Positions 43,950-57,602 of a stretch of DNA of 64,000 bases are shown here, one piece after another. The stretch is from assembly GCF_009712225.1 (NCBI RefSeq), contig NZ_WASP01000005.1:62001-126000 (forward strand), given 5' to 3'. The DNA comes from Desulfovibrio sp. Its GTDB lineage: Bacteria; Desulfobacterota; Desulfovibrionia; Desulfovibrionales; Desulfovibrionaceae. The notes beneath the pieces are model-generated. The model made no database searches. It was not told the DNA's origin and saw nothing but the letters and a program-made list of their open reading frames with translations. The position numbers and the translations under genes are program-made. The first letter of the stretch is position 1. Every line of letters begins with the position of its first letter.

Positions 43950-45198
43950 TGTTGGTTCCCGGTTGCAAGAATTGGAGTACGCCTGTCTGCGGCATGGAGC
44001 TTTGCTCACCGCTTTCAAGGTTTTTGACGACCACTGAGCCCTGGGCGGCTTCATCAGGGCCTATAATCAGACAATGCTTCGCACCGGACTTACCGGCTTG
44101 ACGCATGAGGCTTTTAAAGCCGCCTTCACTGAAATTCATTTCGCCGGTCAGCCCGGCATCACGCAGCTTTTGCGCAAGCAGCCAGCCCTGGGTGCGGCTT
44201 TGCGCATCCATGGCCACAAGATAAAAATCGCTGGCTGCAGCGCCACCATCGCCCATCATGAGCGCAAGACGCTCCATGCCGCAGGCAAAGCCCACGCCTG
44301 GCACATCGGGGCCGCCAAGACTTTTGACAAGACCGTCGTACCGGCCGCCGCCTGCCACAGCAGCCTGCGCGCCAATGCTGCCGCTCACAACCTCAAAGGT
44401 AGTACGGCAGTAATAATCGAGCCCGCGCACAAGCCTGTGGTCAAGCTCATAGGCAAGACCCTGACCGTCGAGAAGCTGCAGCACGGTATCAAAGTGCGCG
44501 CGGCAATCGGGACAGTTGTAATCCAACAGCTTGGGAGCGTTGTCGGTAATGGCGCGGCAGCCGGGCTGCTTACAGTCGAGCACGCGCAGGGGGTTAGTTC
44601 CAACCCTGCGGGCGCAGTCGGGGCAAAGAGCCGCGCTGTCAACACCCTTGAGATATTCGAGCAGAGCAGCCTTGAATTTGGGCCTGCACTCGGAACAGCC
44701 AAGAGAATTGATCTTGAGCGTCAGGTCGGTGAGGCCAAGATCGGACAAAAAGCGCAGCAGCATGCTGACCAGTTCTGCATCGGCCATTGGGCTGTGACTG
44801 CCAAGGCACTCACAGTTGATCTGATGAAACTGGCGCATCCGGCCCTTTTGCGGGCGCTCGTAGCGAAACATGGGGCCAGTGGTAAACAGCCGGCTCACAG
44901 GTTCGCGGTTGGTCAGGCCACTTTCAATATAGGCGCGCATAACGCCCGCCGTAGCTTCGGGCCGCAGAGTGAGCGAACGCCCCTTGCGGTCGGGAAACGT
45001 GTACATTTCCTTTTGAACCACGTCGGTTTCTTCACCAATAGAGCGGCAAAAAAGCTCGGTAAACTCCAGCAGGGGCGTGCGCAGTTCAACAAAACCATAG
45101 CGTCCAAAAACGTTGCGCGCCGTATTTTCGATGCGCGTAAACTGGTCGCTGTCAGGCGGAAACATATCCGCAAAACCCTTAATGCGTGCGATACTCAT
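43942..45198 (-). CDS. hisS: histidyl-tRNA synthetase
   Basis: A 418-residue class II synthetase starting [20 protein letters not shown]. Motif 2 is [17 protein letters not shown], and the histidine-specific motifs are [14 protein letters not shown] and GGGRYDGLV. The C-terminal anticodon-binding domain includes [20 protein letters not shown] and similar pairs near 180-225 form a cysteine-rich insertion, probably binding zinc, which is not in the E. coli enzyme. It overlaps aspS and follows purF by 54 bp. Confidence 0.96.
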   Translation of the reverse strand: MSIARIKGFADMFPPDSDQFTRIENTARNVFGRYGFVELRTPLLEFTELFCRSIGEETDVVQKEMYTFPDRKGRSLTLRPEATAGVMRAYIESGLTNREPVSRLFTTGPMFRYERPQKGRMRQFHQINCECLGSHSPMADAELVSMLLRFLSDLGLTDLTLKINSLGCSECRPKFKAALLEYLKGVDSAALCPDCARRVGTNPLRVLDCKQPGCRAITDNAPKLLDYNCPDCRAHFDTVLQLLDGQGLAYELDHRLVRGLDYYCRTTFEVVSGSIGAQAAVAGGGRYDGLVKSLGGPDVPGVGFACGMERLALMMGDGGAAASDFYLVAMDAQSRTQGWLLAQKLRDAGLTGEMNFSEGGFKSLMRQAGKSGAKHCLIIGPDEAAQGSVVVKNLESGEQSSMPQTGVLQFLQPGTNND

Positions 45199-45252
45199 GG
45201 CTTCCTCATAAAAAACTCGCTGCCGCCTGTGGGTCAGCGTGAAAGAACTGGT

Positions 45253-46656
45253 CTACCTTGTGGCGCAAGCGGATTCAAGACTGAATTTGCCAGCGCAGTC
45301 GTCACACGGCACGGGGTATTCACCCGTAAAACAGGCCATGCAGTAGTGCTGCGGCTTGCTCACAGAGCCAAGCAGACCGGCAATGCTGAGATAGTGCAGC
45401 GAATCTACATCGAGCTTGCGGGTTATTTCGGCCAGATTGTGCTGGGCCGCAATAAGCTCGCCGCGCGAAGAAAAGTCTATGCCATAGAAGCAGGGAAACT
45501 TGACCGGCGGGCTTGAAATGCGGATGTGCACTTCCTTGGCACCAAGTTCGCGCAGCTTTTTTACGCGGGTCATCATGGTAGTGCCGCGCACGATGCTGTC
45601 GTCGATGATACAGATGCGCTTGCCTTCAATCATTTCGCGCACGGGGTTGATCTTAACCCGCACGCCAAAGCTGCGCATGCTCTGCGAAGGCTGAATAAAG
45701 GTACGGCCCACGTAGTGGTTACGTATCATGGCATGCTCGTAAGGCAGGCCAGAGCGCTGCGCAAAACCAAGGGCCGGGTAAATGCCCGAGTCGGGGAAGG
45801 GCATGACGTAGTCGACCTCGGGGGCCGATTCGTCAGCCAGGTTCCAGCCCATTTTTTTGCGGCACAGATAGACCTGCTCGTCAAAAATATATGAGTCGGG
45901 ACGGGCAAAATAGACCAGCTCAAAGATGCACTGGCGCGGCTTTTCGGGCAGCGGGCCCATAAGATGCTCACTACGAACGCTGTTGCCGTCCACAATGACA
46001 ATTTCACCGGGTTCCACAGAACGCTCAAACTGCGCTTCAAGCAGGTCAAAGGCACAGGTTTCAGAGGCAAACACCGGGCTGCCGTTCATGCGGCCAAATG
46101 CCAGCGGATGGAAACCGTGCGGATCGCGCACCGCGACCATAACACCGTCGACCATCACCAGCAGGCAGTAGGCACCGCGCACGCGGGCGCAGGTTTCCTT
46201 GACCGCACCAGGCAGGTCATTGTGCCTGAGGGCGCGCACCAGCAGGTGCATGAACACTTCCGTGTCGTTGCTGGTTGAAAAGATGGCGCCTTCGTTTTCC
46301 AGATCTTCACGCAGCTGGGCCGCGTTGACCAGGTTGCCGTTGTGCGCAAGCACCACATCGCGCCCCTTGAAATGGGCGAGAAAAGGCTGGGCATTGCTGC
46401 TGGAGGAACGCCCCGTGGTGGAATAACGCACATGGCCAATGGCAGTTTTGCCTGTCAGGGCCTTGAGAGTGGCCTCTGAAAAAACATCGGGCACAAGGCC
46501 CATGCCCTTGTGTTCGTGCACGCCGTCCGTGTCAAAGCTGACAATGCCGGCGCTTTCCTGCCCGCGGTGCTGCTGTGCGTACAAACCGAAATAAGCCAGA
46601 CGAGCCGCTTCTTCATGGTCGTAAATGCCGAATACGCCGCATTCGTGCTTGATCAT
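45253..46656 (-). CDS. purF: amidophosphoribosyltransferase
   Basis: The first committed enzyme of purine synthesis, which makes phosphoribosylamine from PRPP and glutamine. The 467-residue protein begins MIKHECGVFGIYDHEEA. Removal of five residues would expose catalytic Cys6, as in the Bacillus type. The PRPP loop IIDDSIVRGTTM is intact. Cysteines in KFPCFYGID, in HYCMACFTGEYPVPCDDC and near residue 240 fit the Fe-S cluster form. It starts just after a TPR lipoprotein gene and precedes hisS. Confidence 0.96.
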   Translation of the reverse strand: MIKHECGVFGIYDHEEAARLAYFGLYAQQHRGQESAGIVSFDTDGVHEHKGMGLVPDVFSEATLKALTGKTAIGHVRYSTTGRSSSSNAQPFLAHFKGRDVVLAHNGNLVNAAQLREDLENEGAIFSTSNDTEVFMHLLVRALRHNDLPGAVKETCARVRGAYCLLVMVDGVMVAVRDPHGFHPLAFGRMNGSPVFASETCAFDLLEAQFERSVEPGEIVIVDGNSVRSEHLMGPLPEKPRQCIFELVYFARPDSYIFDEQVYLCRKKMGWNLADESAPEVDYVMPFPDSGIYPALGFAQRSGLPYEHAMIRNHYVGRTFIQPSQSMRSFGVRVKINPVREMIEGKRICIIDDSIVRGTTMMTRVKKLRELGAKEVHIRISSPPVKFPCFYGIDFSSRGELIAAQHNLAEITRKLDVDSLHYLSIAGLLGSVSKPQHYCMACFTGEYPVPCDDCAGKFSLESACATR

Positions 46657-46661
46657 AGGCC

Positions 46662-47474
46662 TTACTTCTTCAGTTTTTTGCGCAGATGCGCAATGCGATT
46701 ATCGATGACCGACGGATTGGGATAATCGTCGCGGGCCAGTTCAAAGTTTTTGAGGGCATCCTTTGTCTTGCCGAGCTGCTCAAGGGCATCAGCCAACAAG
46801 TACCCGGTCAGCCCACGCAGGGTCTTGTCCGGGTCGCTGTCCAGTATCTGCTGACAGAGGTCGGAAACTTCCTGCCAGCGTTCCCTTGCCATATTCTGGT
46901 CGGCAAGGTCGTACATGCACATTATTTTGTCGTGGTCGGCCAGGGGCAGTGCCAGGCACTGCTGCAAGGTGTCCTCGCCCGCGTCGAAACGCCGCAGGTA
47001 GAACTGCATGGCCGCCAGCCTGCGGTAACCTTCCACCGTCTGCTCTGTCGACAGGCCGCCAAGACCAATATAGGCATTCCAGGCATCGGCGGCACGGCCA
47101 TAACGGCGCATACCTTCGTTTACCTCGCCCATACGGCGCAGAATCACGGCGCTGCGTGCGTCGTTGTCTGCAAATTCGGCCAGCATGGTTTCAAGATATT
47201 CCAGCGTGGCCCTCGGCTCCTGCCCGGCGGCGTTGAGCACCACCAGAAGCTGCTGCCACGCCTCCCAGCGCAGATCAGCATCTCGCGCCTCACGCAGATA
47301 ACGCTCTAATAGCCTTTCGGCAAGTGACCAGTCGCGCAAAGATACTGCCGTGCGGGCTGCGGAAAGGTCGTCGCCCACCATGCTCTGGTCCTTGCAAGCG
47401 CATAGAAAGCCCGCAAAAACCACACACAGGCACAGGGCAAAGACCTTGCCGCAAACCGCACGCACTTTTTTCAT
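46662..47474 (-). CDS. TPR-repeat lipoprotein of unknown function
   Basis: A 270-residue exported lipoprotein. The signal ends in AGFLCACKD, with Cys near 27 as the lipid site. The rest is helical with TPR-like pairs: LAERLLERYLREARDADLRW, AILRRMGEVNEGMRRYGRAA, GYLLADALEQLGKTKDALKN. Such proteins act as scaffolds in the envelope. It lies between gyrA (10 bp) and purF (5 bp), so it is transcribed with housekeeping genes, but no partner can be named. The fold resembles BamD-type proteins only in general design. Confidence 0.85.
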   Translation of the reverse strand: MKKVRAVCGKVFALCLCVVFAGFLCACKDQSMVGDDLSAARTAVSLRDWSLAERLLERYLREARDADLRWEAWQQLLVVLNAAGQEPRATLEYLETMLAEFADNDARSAVILRRMGEVNEGMRRYGRAADAWNAYIGLGGLSTEQTVEGYRRLAAMQFYLRRFDAGEDTLQQCLALPLADHDKIMCMYDLADQNMARERWQEVSDLCQQILDSDPDKTLRGLTGYLLADALEQLGKTKDALKNFELARDDYPNPSVIDNRIAHLRKKLKK

Positions 47475-47483
47475 CAGCCGGAT

Positions 47484-50045
47484 TTATTCCTCGCCTTCGT
47501 CGTCGGCTTTGTCAGCGCCGGGGGTGTCGATCACCTGAGGTTCGCCCGCCGGGGCAGAAGGAAGACCGCTAAAGTCGTCGTCTTCCATTTCGGCGCTGGC
47601 ATCCCTGCCGGTCTGCCCGCCTTCATCCACGCGGTCAAAGCCCACCACGTGCGCGCCTTCGTCCAGACGCACAAGCATGACACCCATGGTGGCGCGGCCC
47701 TTGCTGCGCACATCGTCAACGCCGATGCGCACGATCTTGTTGGATGAGGTCAGCAGGATGAGACCGTCGTTATCGCGCACAGGCATGGCCCCAACCACAG
47801 GCCCGGTCTTGCCGGTAACCTTGAAGTTGATGATGCCCTTGCCGCCGCGCGATTGCAGGCGATAAAGGTCAACGCTGGTGCGCTTGCCGTAGCCGTTGGC
47901 AGAAATGGACATGATCTCGGTGGTCTGATCGATATCCTTGATGATGACGGCGGCCACCACAAAGTCCTGCCTGCGCAGGGCAATGCCCTTGACGCCCGTG
48001 GCCACGCGGCCCATGGGACGTACATCGTTGCAGGCAAAACGGATGGAAAAGCCGTCTGCTGTGGCCAGAACAATGTGGCTGTTGTCGCGTATGGGGCGCA
48101 CCACCACAAGTTCATCGTCCTCACGCAGGCCCACGGCCATGAGGCCGGTCTTGCGGCACTTGGCGTACAGCGAGGCAGAGGAGCGCTTGATCATGCCCCG
48201 CTTGGTAATGAACAGGAAAAACTTGTCTTCTGCAAATTCACGCAGGGCCAGCACAGTGGTAACCCATTCGCCCTCTTCGAGAGGCAGCAGGTTATTGATG
48301 TGCACCCCCTTGGCCGTGCGGCTGCCTTCGGGAACCTGATGCACCTTGAGCTGGTGCATGCGGCCCTTGTTGGTGAACAGGCAGAGGAACTGATGGTTGG
48401 TGGTGGTCAGAAATTCCTGCACATAGTCGTCGTCGGAGGTGTGCAGTGCGGCAATACCCTTGCCGCCACGTTTCTGCTGCTGGTAGTTCTCAAGCCCGGT
48501 GCGCTTCATGTAGCCACGGCGCGAAAGCGTGATGACCACTTCTTCGTCGGGAATAAGGTCTTCAATATCAATGTCGGTGAGGGCCTCACGCAGCACTTCT
48601 GTACGGCGCGGGGTAGCGAAGGTATCGCGGATTTCGGCAATCTCGCGCTTGAGCTCGCTGCGCAGCACTTCGGCATTTTCCAGAATGGAGCGATAGAATT
48701 CGATCTTCTGGAGCAGGTCCTTGTATTCGTTCATCAGCTCTTCGCGCTGCAGACCGGTAAGGCGCTGCAAACGCATCTCAAGAATGGCCTTGGCCTGTAC
48801 TTCCGTAAGGGCAAAACGCTCCATCAGGGCGTTACGGGCTTCTTCCGGATTGGCAGAAGCGCGGATAAGGGCGACCACCTCGTCGATATTGTCGATGGCG
48901 ATGCGCAGACCTTCCAGAATATGGGCGCGGGCTTCGGCCTTTTCCAGATCATAGCGCGTACGGCGGATGACCACTTCGCGCCTGTGGTCCACAAAGCACG
49001 AAAGGGCCGTCTTGAGGTTCAGCAACTGGGGGCGGTTGTCCACCACGGCCAGCATGTTGATACCAAAGCTCGTTTCCAGCGGCGTAAACTTGTACAGGGC
49101 GTTGACCACAATATCGGGGATGGTGCCGCGCTTGAGGTCGATGACCACGCGGATGCCCTTGCGGTCAGATTCGTCGCGCAGGTCGGTGATGCCGTCAATC
49201 TTGCGGTCGTTGACCAGAGCCGCGATTTTTTCCACCAGCGAGCTCTTGTTGAGCCCAAAGGGAATCTCGCGGATGATGATGCTCTGCGCGCCCTTTTTGC
49301 GGTCTTCAATTTCTATGCGACCACGCACCTTAACTGTGCCGCGCCCTGTGTGGTAAGCGTCGTACAGCCCCTTGCCCGCGTAAACAAAACCCCTGGTGGG
49401 AAAGTCCGGGCCTTTCACATGGTCCATGAGTTCGTCAATACTGCACTGCGGGTTGTCGAGCAACAGTTGCAGGGCATCGCACAGTTCGCCCAGGTTGTGG
49501 GGCGGAATATTGGTGGCCATACCCACGGCAATACCCGAGCTGCCGTTGAGCAGCAGGTTGGGAACCTTGCTCGGCATGACCGAAGGTTCCTGCAGGGTAT
49601 TATCGTAGTTGGGCCGGAAATCTACGGTATTCTTGTCCAGGTCGTTCAGAAACTCCTGGGCAAGTTTGGACATGCGCACTTCGGTGTAACGCATGGCAGC
49701 CGCGGCGTCGCCGTCGATGGAGCCAAAGTTGCCCTGCCCGTCCACCAGCGGATCGCGCATGGAAAATTCCTGCGCCATGCGCACCAGGGCATCGTACACG
49801 GCAGAGTCACCATGCGGGTGATATTTACCGATAACGTCACCGACGATACGCGCGGATTTTTTGTGCGGACGGTTGTAGTTGTTGGCAAGCTCGTACTGCG
49901 CAAAAAGAATACGCCTGTGCACCGGCTTAAGGCCGTCGCGCGCGTCGGGAATGGCGCGTCCGATGATGACCGAAAGGGAATACTCCAGATACGATTTGCG
50001 GAGTTCTGTTTCTATGCTTATCTGCGGCTGCTGCATATCTGCCAC
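47484..50045 (-). CDS. gyrA: DNA gyrase subunit A
   Basis: The breakage-reunion subunit of gyrase, 853 residues. The start is a GTG (MADMQQPQ), with an ATG nine bases downstream as alternative. The active-site Tyr is in [14 protein letters not shown]. The quinolone-determining segment [20 protein letters not shown] has the wild-type Ser and Asp. The GyrA box QKRGGKG marks the DNA-wrapping C-terminal domain of a true gyrase and not topoisomerase IV. The tail is acidic. gyrB lies 199 bp upstream on the same strand. Confidence 0.97.
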   Translation of the reverse strand: MADMQQPQISIETELRKSYLEYSLSVIIGRAIPDARDGLKPVHRRILFAQYELANNYNRPHKKSARIVGDVIGKYHPHGDSAVYDALVRMAQEFSMRDPLVDGQGNFGSIDGDAAAAMRYTEVRMSKLAQEFLNDLDKNTVDFRPNYDNTLQEPSVMPSKVPNLLLNGSSGIAVGMATNIPPHNLGELCDALQLLLDNPQCSIDELMDHVKGPDFPTRGFVYAGKGLYDAYHTGRGTVKVRGRIEIEDRKKGAQSIIIREIPFGLNKSSLVEKIAALVNDRKIDGITDLRDESDRKGIRVVIDLKRGTIPDIVVNALYKFTPLETSFGINMLAVVDNRPQLLNLKTALSCFVDHRREVVIRRTRYDLEKAEARAHILEGLRIAIDNIDEVVALIRASANPEEARNALMERFALTEVQAKAILEMRLQRLTGLQREELMNEYKDLLQKIEFYRSILENAEVLRSELKREIAEIRDTFATPRRTEVLREALTDIDIEDLIPDEEVVITLSRRGYMKRTGLENYQQQKRGGKGIAALHTSDDDYVQEFLTTTNHQFLCLFTNKGRMHQLKVHQVPEGSRTAKGVHINNLLPLEEGEWVTTVLALREFAEDKFFLFITKRGMIKRSSASLYAKCRKTGLMAVGLREDDELVVVRPIRDNSHIVLATADGFSIRFACNDVRPMGRVATGVKGIALRRQDFVVAAVIIKDIDQTTEIMSISANGYGKRTSVDLYRLQSRGGKGIINFKVTGKTGPVVGAMPVRDNDGLILLTSSNKIVRIGVDDVRSKGRATMGVMLVRLDEGAHVVGFDRVDEGGQTGRDASAEMEDDDFSGLPSAPAGEPQVIDTPGADKADDEGEE

Positions 50046-50244
50046 TGCGGGCCTCGCTGCTGTTATTGCGGGGAAGGGAGGGCAAGCCCCCCGTCTGCCA
50101 GAAGGTCTATAACCTTCAGGAACCCCATTTTATATTCATGCTGCACAAATCCGCGTTAGACACGGCCTCACAGCATATCAATCAACTATCACACACAGAC
50201 GCGGGTCAGACCCCACAAGGCAGCCAGACCCACGCCCGCATTCC

Positions 50245-53804
<3,560 letters not shown>

Positions 53805-53954
53805 ATGTTTTTTCCTTACTATTATTGGCTTCTGTAACTATGTTCTTAAAGCATCTAACATGCTTTTTTTATTGAAAATCCACTGGAACATTCCAGCTTG
53901 CTCCCAGGGAACGTCAGGAACATTTTACAGTAATTTTGGCCTGTTGGCATGGAA

Positions 53955-55304
53955 CTATTGTGTCTTAAGCTCCAGTTCTGTCACCATCTGTTGGAGCGCT
54001 TTGTCACTAACTAGAATTTTCTTAATCTTTTTAATAGCATGGATGACAGTACTGTGGTCTTTTCCGCCAAATGCACGCCCAAGTTCGGGGTATGAAAGCC
54101 CAAGTTTGCGGCGGCAAATATACATGGAAACCTGCCGGGCCAAAACAAGGTCCGGGCGACGTTTGCCGCCAAGTACATCCTCGGCGCGCAGGTTCATGGC
54201 CCGGGCAACCTCCCCAAGAATTTCGAGACAGCCTGGTGTCTTGTCAGCCACGCCCGTTCGTACAATGTTCTCAAGGTCGGCCTGTGAAAGGTCACAACCG
54301 GTCACAGAGCAAAAAGCCGCCACCTTGAGCAGCAGACCCTGCAGCAGCCGAAACTGGGAACAGCGCTGTGCTATGAACAGCAGCTGGTCGCGCGAAAGGC
54401 TCATGTTGCGCTCCTTGCACATGGCCTGCAAATAACGCATGCGCACGTCAAGGTCAGGCTCCATGAGCTCGACTACAAGGCCGCTTTCAAGCCGCGAGCG
54501 CAGGCGTTCGTCCAGGGTTTTGAGCGCCTGGGGCTGGCCTGTACAGGCAAATACCATCTGCCCTGCCCTGCGGCCCCCGGTAGAGGCAGCCGGACAGGCG
54601 TCCATGCAGGACACAAGCTTCTGCTGCCAGGCGCTTTGCCCGGCAAGGTCCTGTATGTCGTCCAGCAACAGTACGTCGCACTGTTGCCAGAAAAGTTCGG
54701 GGTGGCGCACCCAGGCCGGGCTGTCGGCGCAAAAACGTGCTGCCGAGGCAAGAATAACGCGGTTGCCGGTCTGGCTTTTTCTGAGCGTTGCGGCCATGGA
54801 CCGGAGAATGTGGCTTTTGCCCGTGCCGCTGCGCCCGCACAGCAAAAAGGGATTGTAGGCCACACCTGCCCTTTGCTCGGCTATTTCCTTGGCGGCAGCC
54901 AGGGGAAAAGCGTTTTTTGCGTTGGCGATAAAGGCAGTAAAAGCATCGTTTTCGTTCTTGGGCGCTGCCGAAACTACGGAGCGCGCCGCCATACCGGAAC
55001 CTTGCCGGCCTGTAGCATCCCGCGCCGCGTGCTGAGGCGCCCATGCCTGTGCATGGCCCAATGCTGGGCCCAGAGCGGGCTGCTCATATTCAATGTGCGG
55101 AAGCTGGGCATCGGCAAAACGGCAGGAAAGCGCCTGTTCAAAAAGATCGCGCTTGTGCTGGCTGAACCACGCGGCAAAATAAAAGTGGGGAAAACCAACA
55201 TGCAGCGTATGGCCATCGTGGCGCAGGGTGAGCGATTCCAGCCAGTCTCCCCTGTCGTCGGCTTTTTGCAGAGCCAGTATGTCCCGCAACTCGTTTTTCA
55301 GCAT
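53955..55304 (-). CDS. dnaA: chromosomal replication initiator DnaA
   Basis: A 449-residue initiator. The AAA+ domain has Walker A GRSGTGKS at 157-164 and Walker B VLLLDDIQD at about 211-219. The C-terminal DNA-binding domain carries the DnaA signature GGKDHSTVIHAIKKI near 414. The N-terminal domain I is short and less typical, and the linker (about 75-120) is Ala/Gln-rich. AAA+ residues around the sensor are more divergent than in the usual family, so a second, more standard dnaA elsewhere is conceivable. DnaA boxes lie upstream. Confidence 0.94.
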   Translation of the reverse strand: MLKNELRDILALQKADDRGDWLESLTLRHDGHTLHVGFPHFYFAAWFSQHKRDLFEQALSCRFADAQLPHIEYEQPALGPALGHAQAWAPQHAARDATGRQGSGMAARSVVSAAPKNENDAFTAFIANAKNAFPLAAAKEIAEQRAGVAYNPFLLCGRSGTGKSHILRSMAATLRKSQTGNRVILASAARFCADSPAWVRHPELFWQQCDVLLLDDIQDLAGQSAWQQKLVSCMDACPAASTGGRRAGQMVFACTGQPQALKTLDERLRSRLESGLVVELMEPDLDVRMRYLQAMCKERNMSLSRDQLLFIAQRCSQFRLLQGLLLKVAAFCSVTGCDLSQADLENIVRTGVADKTPGCLEILGEVARAMNLRAEDVLGGKRRPDLVLARQVSMYICRRKLGLSYPELGRAFGGKDHSTVIHAIKKIKKILVSDKALQQMVTELELKTQ

Positions 55305-55675
55305 AGCGTGCTTGGCCTGTCCATAGGCCTGTGGATAACAGTTCCTTGGGTGTGCAGCGCCGGGCGACCGGTTTTTCTGGCAGGGCCAACAAGCCTTGCG
55401 CGCCGGATTTGGCGCGGTTCACACCGTGAAGGAGCAAAGAACAGGCATACCATAAAGCTTGATACGAAACAAGTGCCGTAGCCCCGGGGCTGCAGGCTGA
55501 AAGTGTGCTGCAGCACGGGGTAATGGAGAGGGATAAATGCTGACGGTCATTTTTATGAAGGCAGATATTCGTTTGACCAGAGGAATTGTGTAATAGTCTG
55601 CATTACCTGTGAAAAGTTGTGAAAAACCCATACCCCCAATCATGCTGGCTGGACAATGAACACTGTGGCAGGTAT
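55305..55675. other. candidate replication origin region between dnaA and the divergent M23 peptidase gene
   Basis: Transcription diverges from this 371-bp gap. It holds one perfect DnaA box (TGTGGATAA at 55330-55338, reverse of TTATCCACA) and one relaxed match (TGTGAAAAA at 55618-55626). The right part is richer in A and T. Box number is low for a full oriC, so it could also be only the dnaA autoregulatory region. Confidence 0.45.
55330..55338 (-). promoter_or_regulatory. consensus DnaA box
   Basis: The minus strand reads TTATCCACA, the exact consensus, 26 bp upstream of the dnaA start codon. It suits autoregulation of dnaA or origin function. Confidence 0.75.
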
Positions 55676-57187
55676 ATGTTTGGAATGTTTTTGAACAAAA
55701 AATTCTGTTTGGTCGGTGTGGCCCTGCTCTTGCTTGTTGCTGGTGTTTTTGTCTGGCAATATGGGCTTCCGCCGTTTGAAGGACGGCAGAACCCTGCTGT
55801 GGAGCAGACTGAAACAGGTTCCGGCTCCGGCCAGGGTGAACAGGCTTCAGGCGGTTCATCTGGTCAGGCTTCGGAACAGCCCACGACGGAGCAGGCTTCA
55901 GAAAAAGCGGAAAAGGACTCCAGTGACAAGCCCGGGGAACAGGCGGAGCGTGCAGTCGATGCCGCGGCAAGCAGCGACGAAGAAGGTGCTGCCCCCGGCG
56001 AGGCTGTTGTTCGCGGCACGGTGGAAAAAGGCGATACCGTCATCAAGATGCTTGCCGGGGCAGACAGCCAGGCGGCACAGGATTATATCAATGCGGCCCG
56101 AAGGGTTTTTTCCATGCGGGCCTTCCGCGATGGTCAGCCCTATGTGGTGGTTACTGATGCCGCCACAGGCAAGGTAAAGCGTTTTGAATATGAGATAGAC
56201 AGCCGTCGCCGTCTGGTGGTTGAGGGCATGGAACAGCCGGTGGCCCGCGTTGAGGCCATTGAGTACACCACCCTGCTCAGCACCGTGAACGCCGTTATCG
56301 ACGACAACCTGTTCCAGGCCGTGGCCGACGCTGGCGAAAGACCACAGATGGCACTCAGGCTGGCAGAACTTTTTGGGTCGGAAATCAACTTTATTCGCGA
56401 TCTTCAGGAAGGTGATTCTTTTGCCGTGCTGGTGGAAAAGCGCTACCGTGATGGCGAATATAAGGGCTACGGACGCATTCTAGCCGCCCATTTTACCAAC
56501 AAGGGCAAGAAGTTCGAAGCATATCTGTTCCGCGAGGGCAACAAGAGCGCCAGCTATTATAACAATAAGGGCGAAAATGTTCGCAAGTCGCTCTTGCAGG
56601 CTCCTCTGGCGTTCACACGGGTGACGTCGCGTTTTACAAAAAACCGGTTGCATCCCATACTGGGATACACAAGGCCGCATGAAGGCGTTGACTACGCCGC
56701 CCCCACGGGTACGCCGGTCAAGGCTGTGGGCGAAGGCGTTGTTACGCAGCGCGGCTGGTCTGGCGGCTACGGCAATCAGGTTATAGTGCGCCATGGTGGT
56801 GGGCTGGAGTCTTTGTACGCGCACCTTTCCGGTTACGCGCGCGGGCTCAAAACAGGGCAAAAGGTGCGTCAGGGCGAAGTTATCGGCTTTGTGGGCATGA
56901 CAGGCCTTGCCACGGGCCCGCATCTGGATTTCAGGCTGCGGCAGAGCGGCAGGTTTATCAATCCCGCCAAGGCTATCAACCCGCGCGGCGAACCGGTCAG
57001 CAAGAGCGCCATGGCCGCCTTTGAAAAAGTGATGGCTCAGGAACTTGCCCTGCTCAAGGGTGAGCAGAGCGCTTCGGAATACACGGTGGACAGCATCGTG
57101 CCCGATCAGATGGAGCCGTTGCAGCAGGAAAAAGCCGCTGAGCCAGAAAAAAAGACCGAAAAGCGCAAAAAAAAGCACAGGGACTGA
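55676..57187 (+). CDS. M23 family (LytM) metallopeptidase, membrane-anchored
   Basis: Start at MFGMFLNKKF is chosen just before the membrane segment (about 8-28); another ATG nine bases on is possible. The 503-residue protein has a Ser/Gln/Glu-rich low-complexity stretch (about 35-115), then an OapA-like domain, then the M23 domain. Zinc ligands are the His and Asp in HEGVDYAAPTGTPV and the His in GPHLDFRL, with YAHLSGY supplying the catalytic His. The usual final HxH reads HLD, as in many envelope peptidases of this subgroup. It cuts or regulates cutting of peptidoglycan cross-links. Confidence 0.9.
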   Translation: MFGMFLNKKFCLVGVALLLLVAGVFVWQYGLPPFEGRQNPAVEQTETGSGSGQGEQASGGSSGQASEQPTTEQASEKAEKDSSDKPGEQAERAVDAAASSDEEGAAPGEAVVRGTVEKGDTVIKMLAGADSQAAQDYINAARRVFSMRAFRDGQPYVVVTDAATGKVKRFEYEIDSRRRLVVEGMEQPVARVEAIEYTTLLSTVNAVIDDNLFQAVADAGERPQMALRLAELFGSEINFIRDLQEGDSFAVLVEKRYRDGEYKGYGRILAAHFTNKGKKFEAYLFREGNKSASYYNNKGENVRKSLLQAPLAFTRVTSRFTKNRLHPILGYTRPHEGVDYAAPTGTPVKAVGEGVVTQRGWSGGYGNQVIVRHGGGLESLYAHLSGYARGLKTGQKVRQGEVIGFVGMTGLATGPHLDFRLRQSGRFINPAKAINPRGEPVSKSAMAAFEKVMAQELALLKGEQSASEYTVDSIVPDQMEPLQQEKAAEPEKKTEKRKKKHRD

Positions 57188-57280
57188 TGCATGCCCCCTG
57201 CCGGAAAAAGCAGGGGCGGCAAAGCCTGGATTGTTTGGCTGGGGCAAGGTACGAGCGCCATTTTGCATGCGGGAGGAGCC

Positions 57281-57505
57281 ATGACCCATTATGATCCTGT
57301 ATCCGGCATGACATTTGTGGTTGTGGACAGCGCGACCGACAATCCTTGCCCCATCACGTTCTATCCGTCCATAATGGGAGACAGCACGTCTGCCTCTGAC
57401 GCCCTGTTTCAGGAAGAAAGCGCAAAATCCTTCATGCAGACCCAGTGGCGGCTTTCTGCTGCCAATTTGCACGGCCTTGGCAATATTGCCAGCGGGTGGG
57501 CATAA
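57281..57505 (+). CDS. small protein of unknown function (74 aa)
   Basis: The ATG at 57281 has GGGAGGAG four bases upstream, a much better context than the longer frame from 57191. The product begins MTHYDPVSGMTFVVVDSATD and is soluble and hydrophilic, with a single Cys and a C-terminal SAANLHGLGNIASG. No family was recognised. It lies between the M23 peptidase and a sigma-54 activator, about 95 bp from each. Confidence 0.6.
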   Translation: MTHYDPVSGMTFVVVDSATDNPCPITFYPSIMGDSTSASDALFQEESAKSFMQTQWRLSAANLHGLGNIASGWA

Positions 57506-57602
57506 CAACCCTGTTACCCATTTTGCCTGCAAGTGACTGAACACGCCTTGTTTTGGGCTTGGGCGGTTGCATTGTGAAGCGCGAAACGATACACAAATTC
57601 TC

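Noticed and set aside
42207-44027. Open frame of 606 codons antisense to aspS
   Set aside because: It mirrors the full aspS gene and shows no recognisable domain.
44074-45516. Open frame of 480 codons antisense to hisS and the end of purF
   Set aside because: It spans two well-supported genes on the other strand.
47853-50159. Open frame of 768 codons antisense to gyrA
   Set aside because: gyrA is unmistakable on the other strand; the antisense frame is a by-product of GC-rich third positions and its product is low-complexity His/Gly/Val-rich.
53847-53871. Hairpin AGCAT-CTAAC-ATGCT with a T run between dnaA and dnaN
   Set aside because: The T run is on the plus strand, where no gene ends; it points the wrong way to terminate dnaA.
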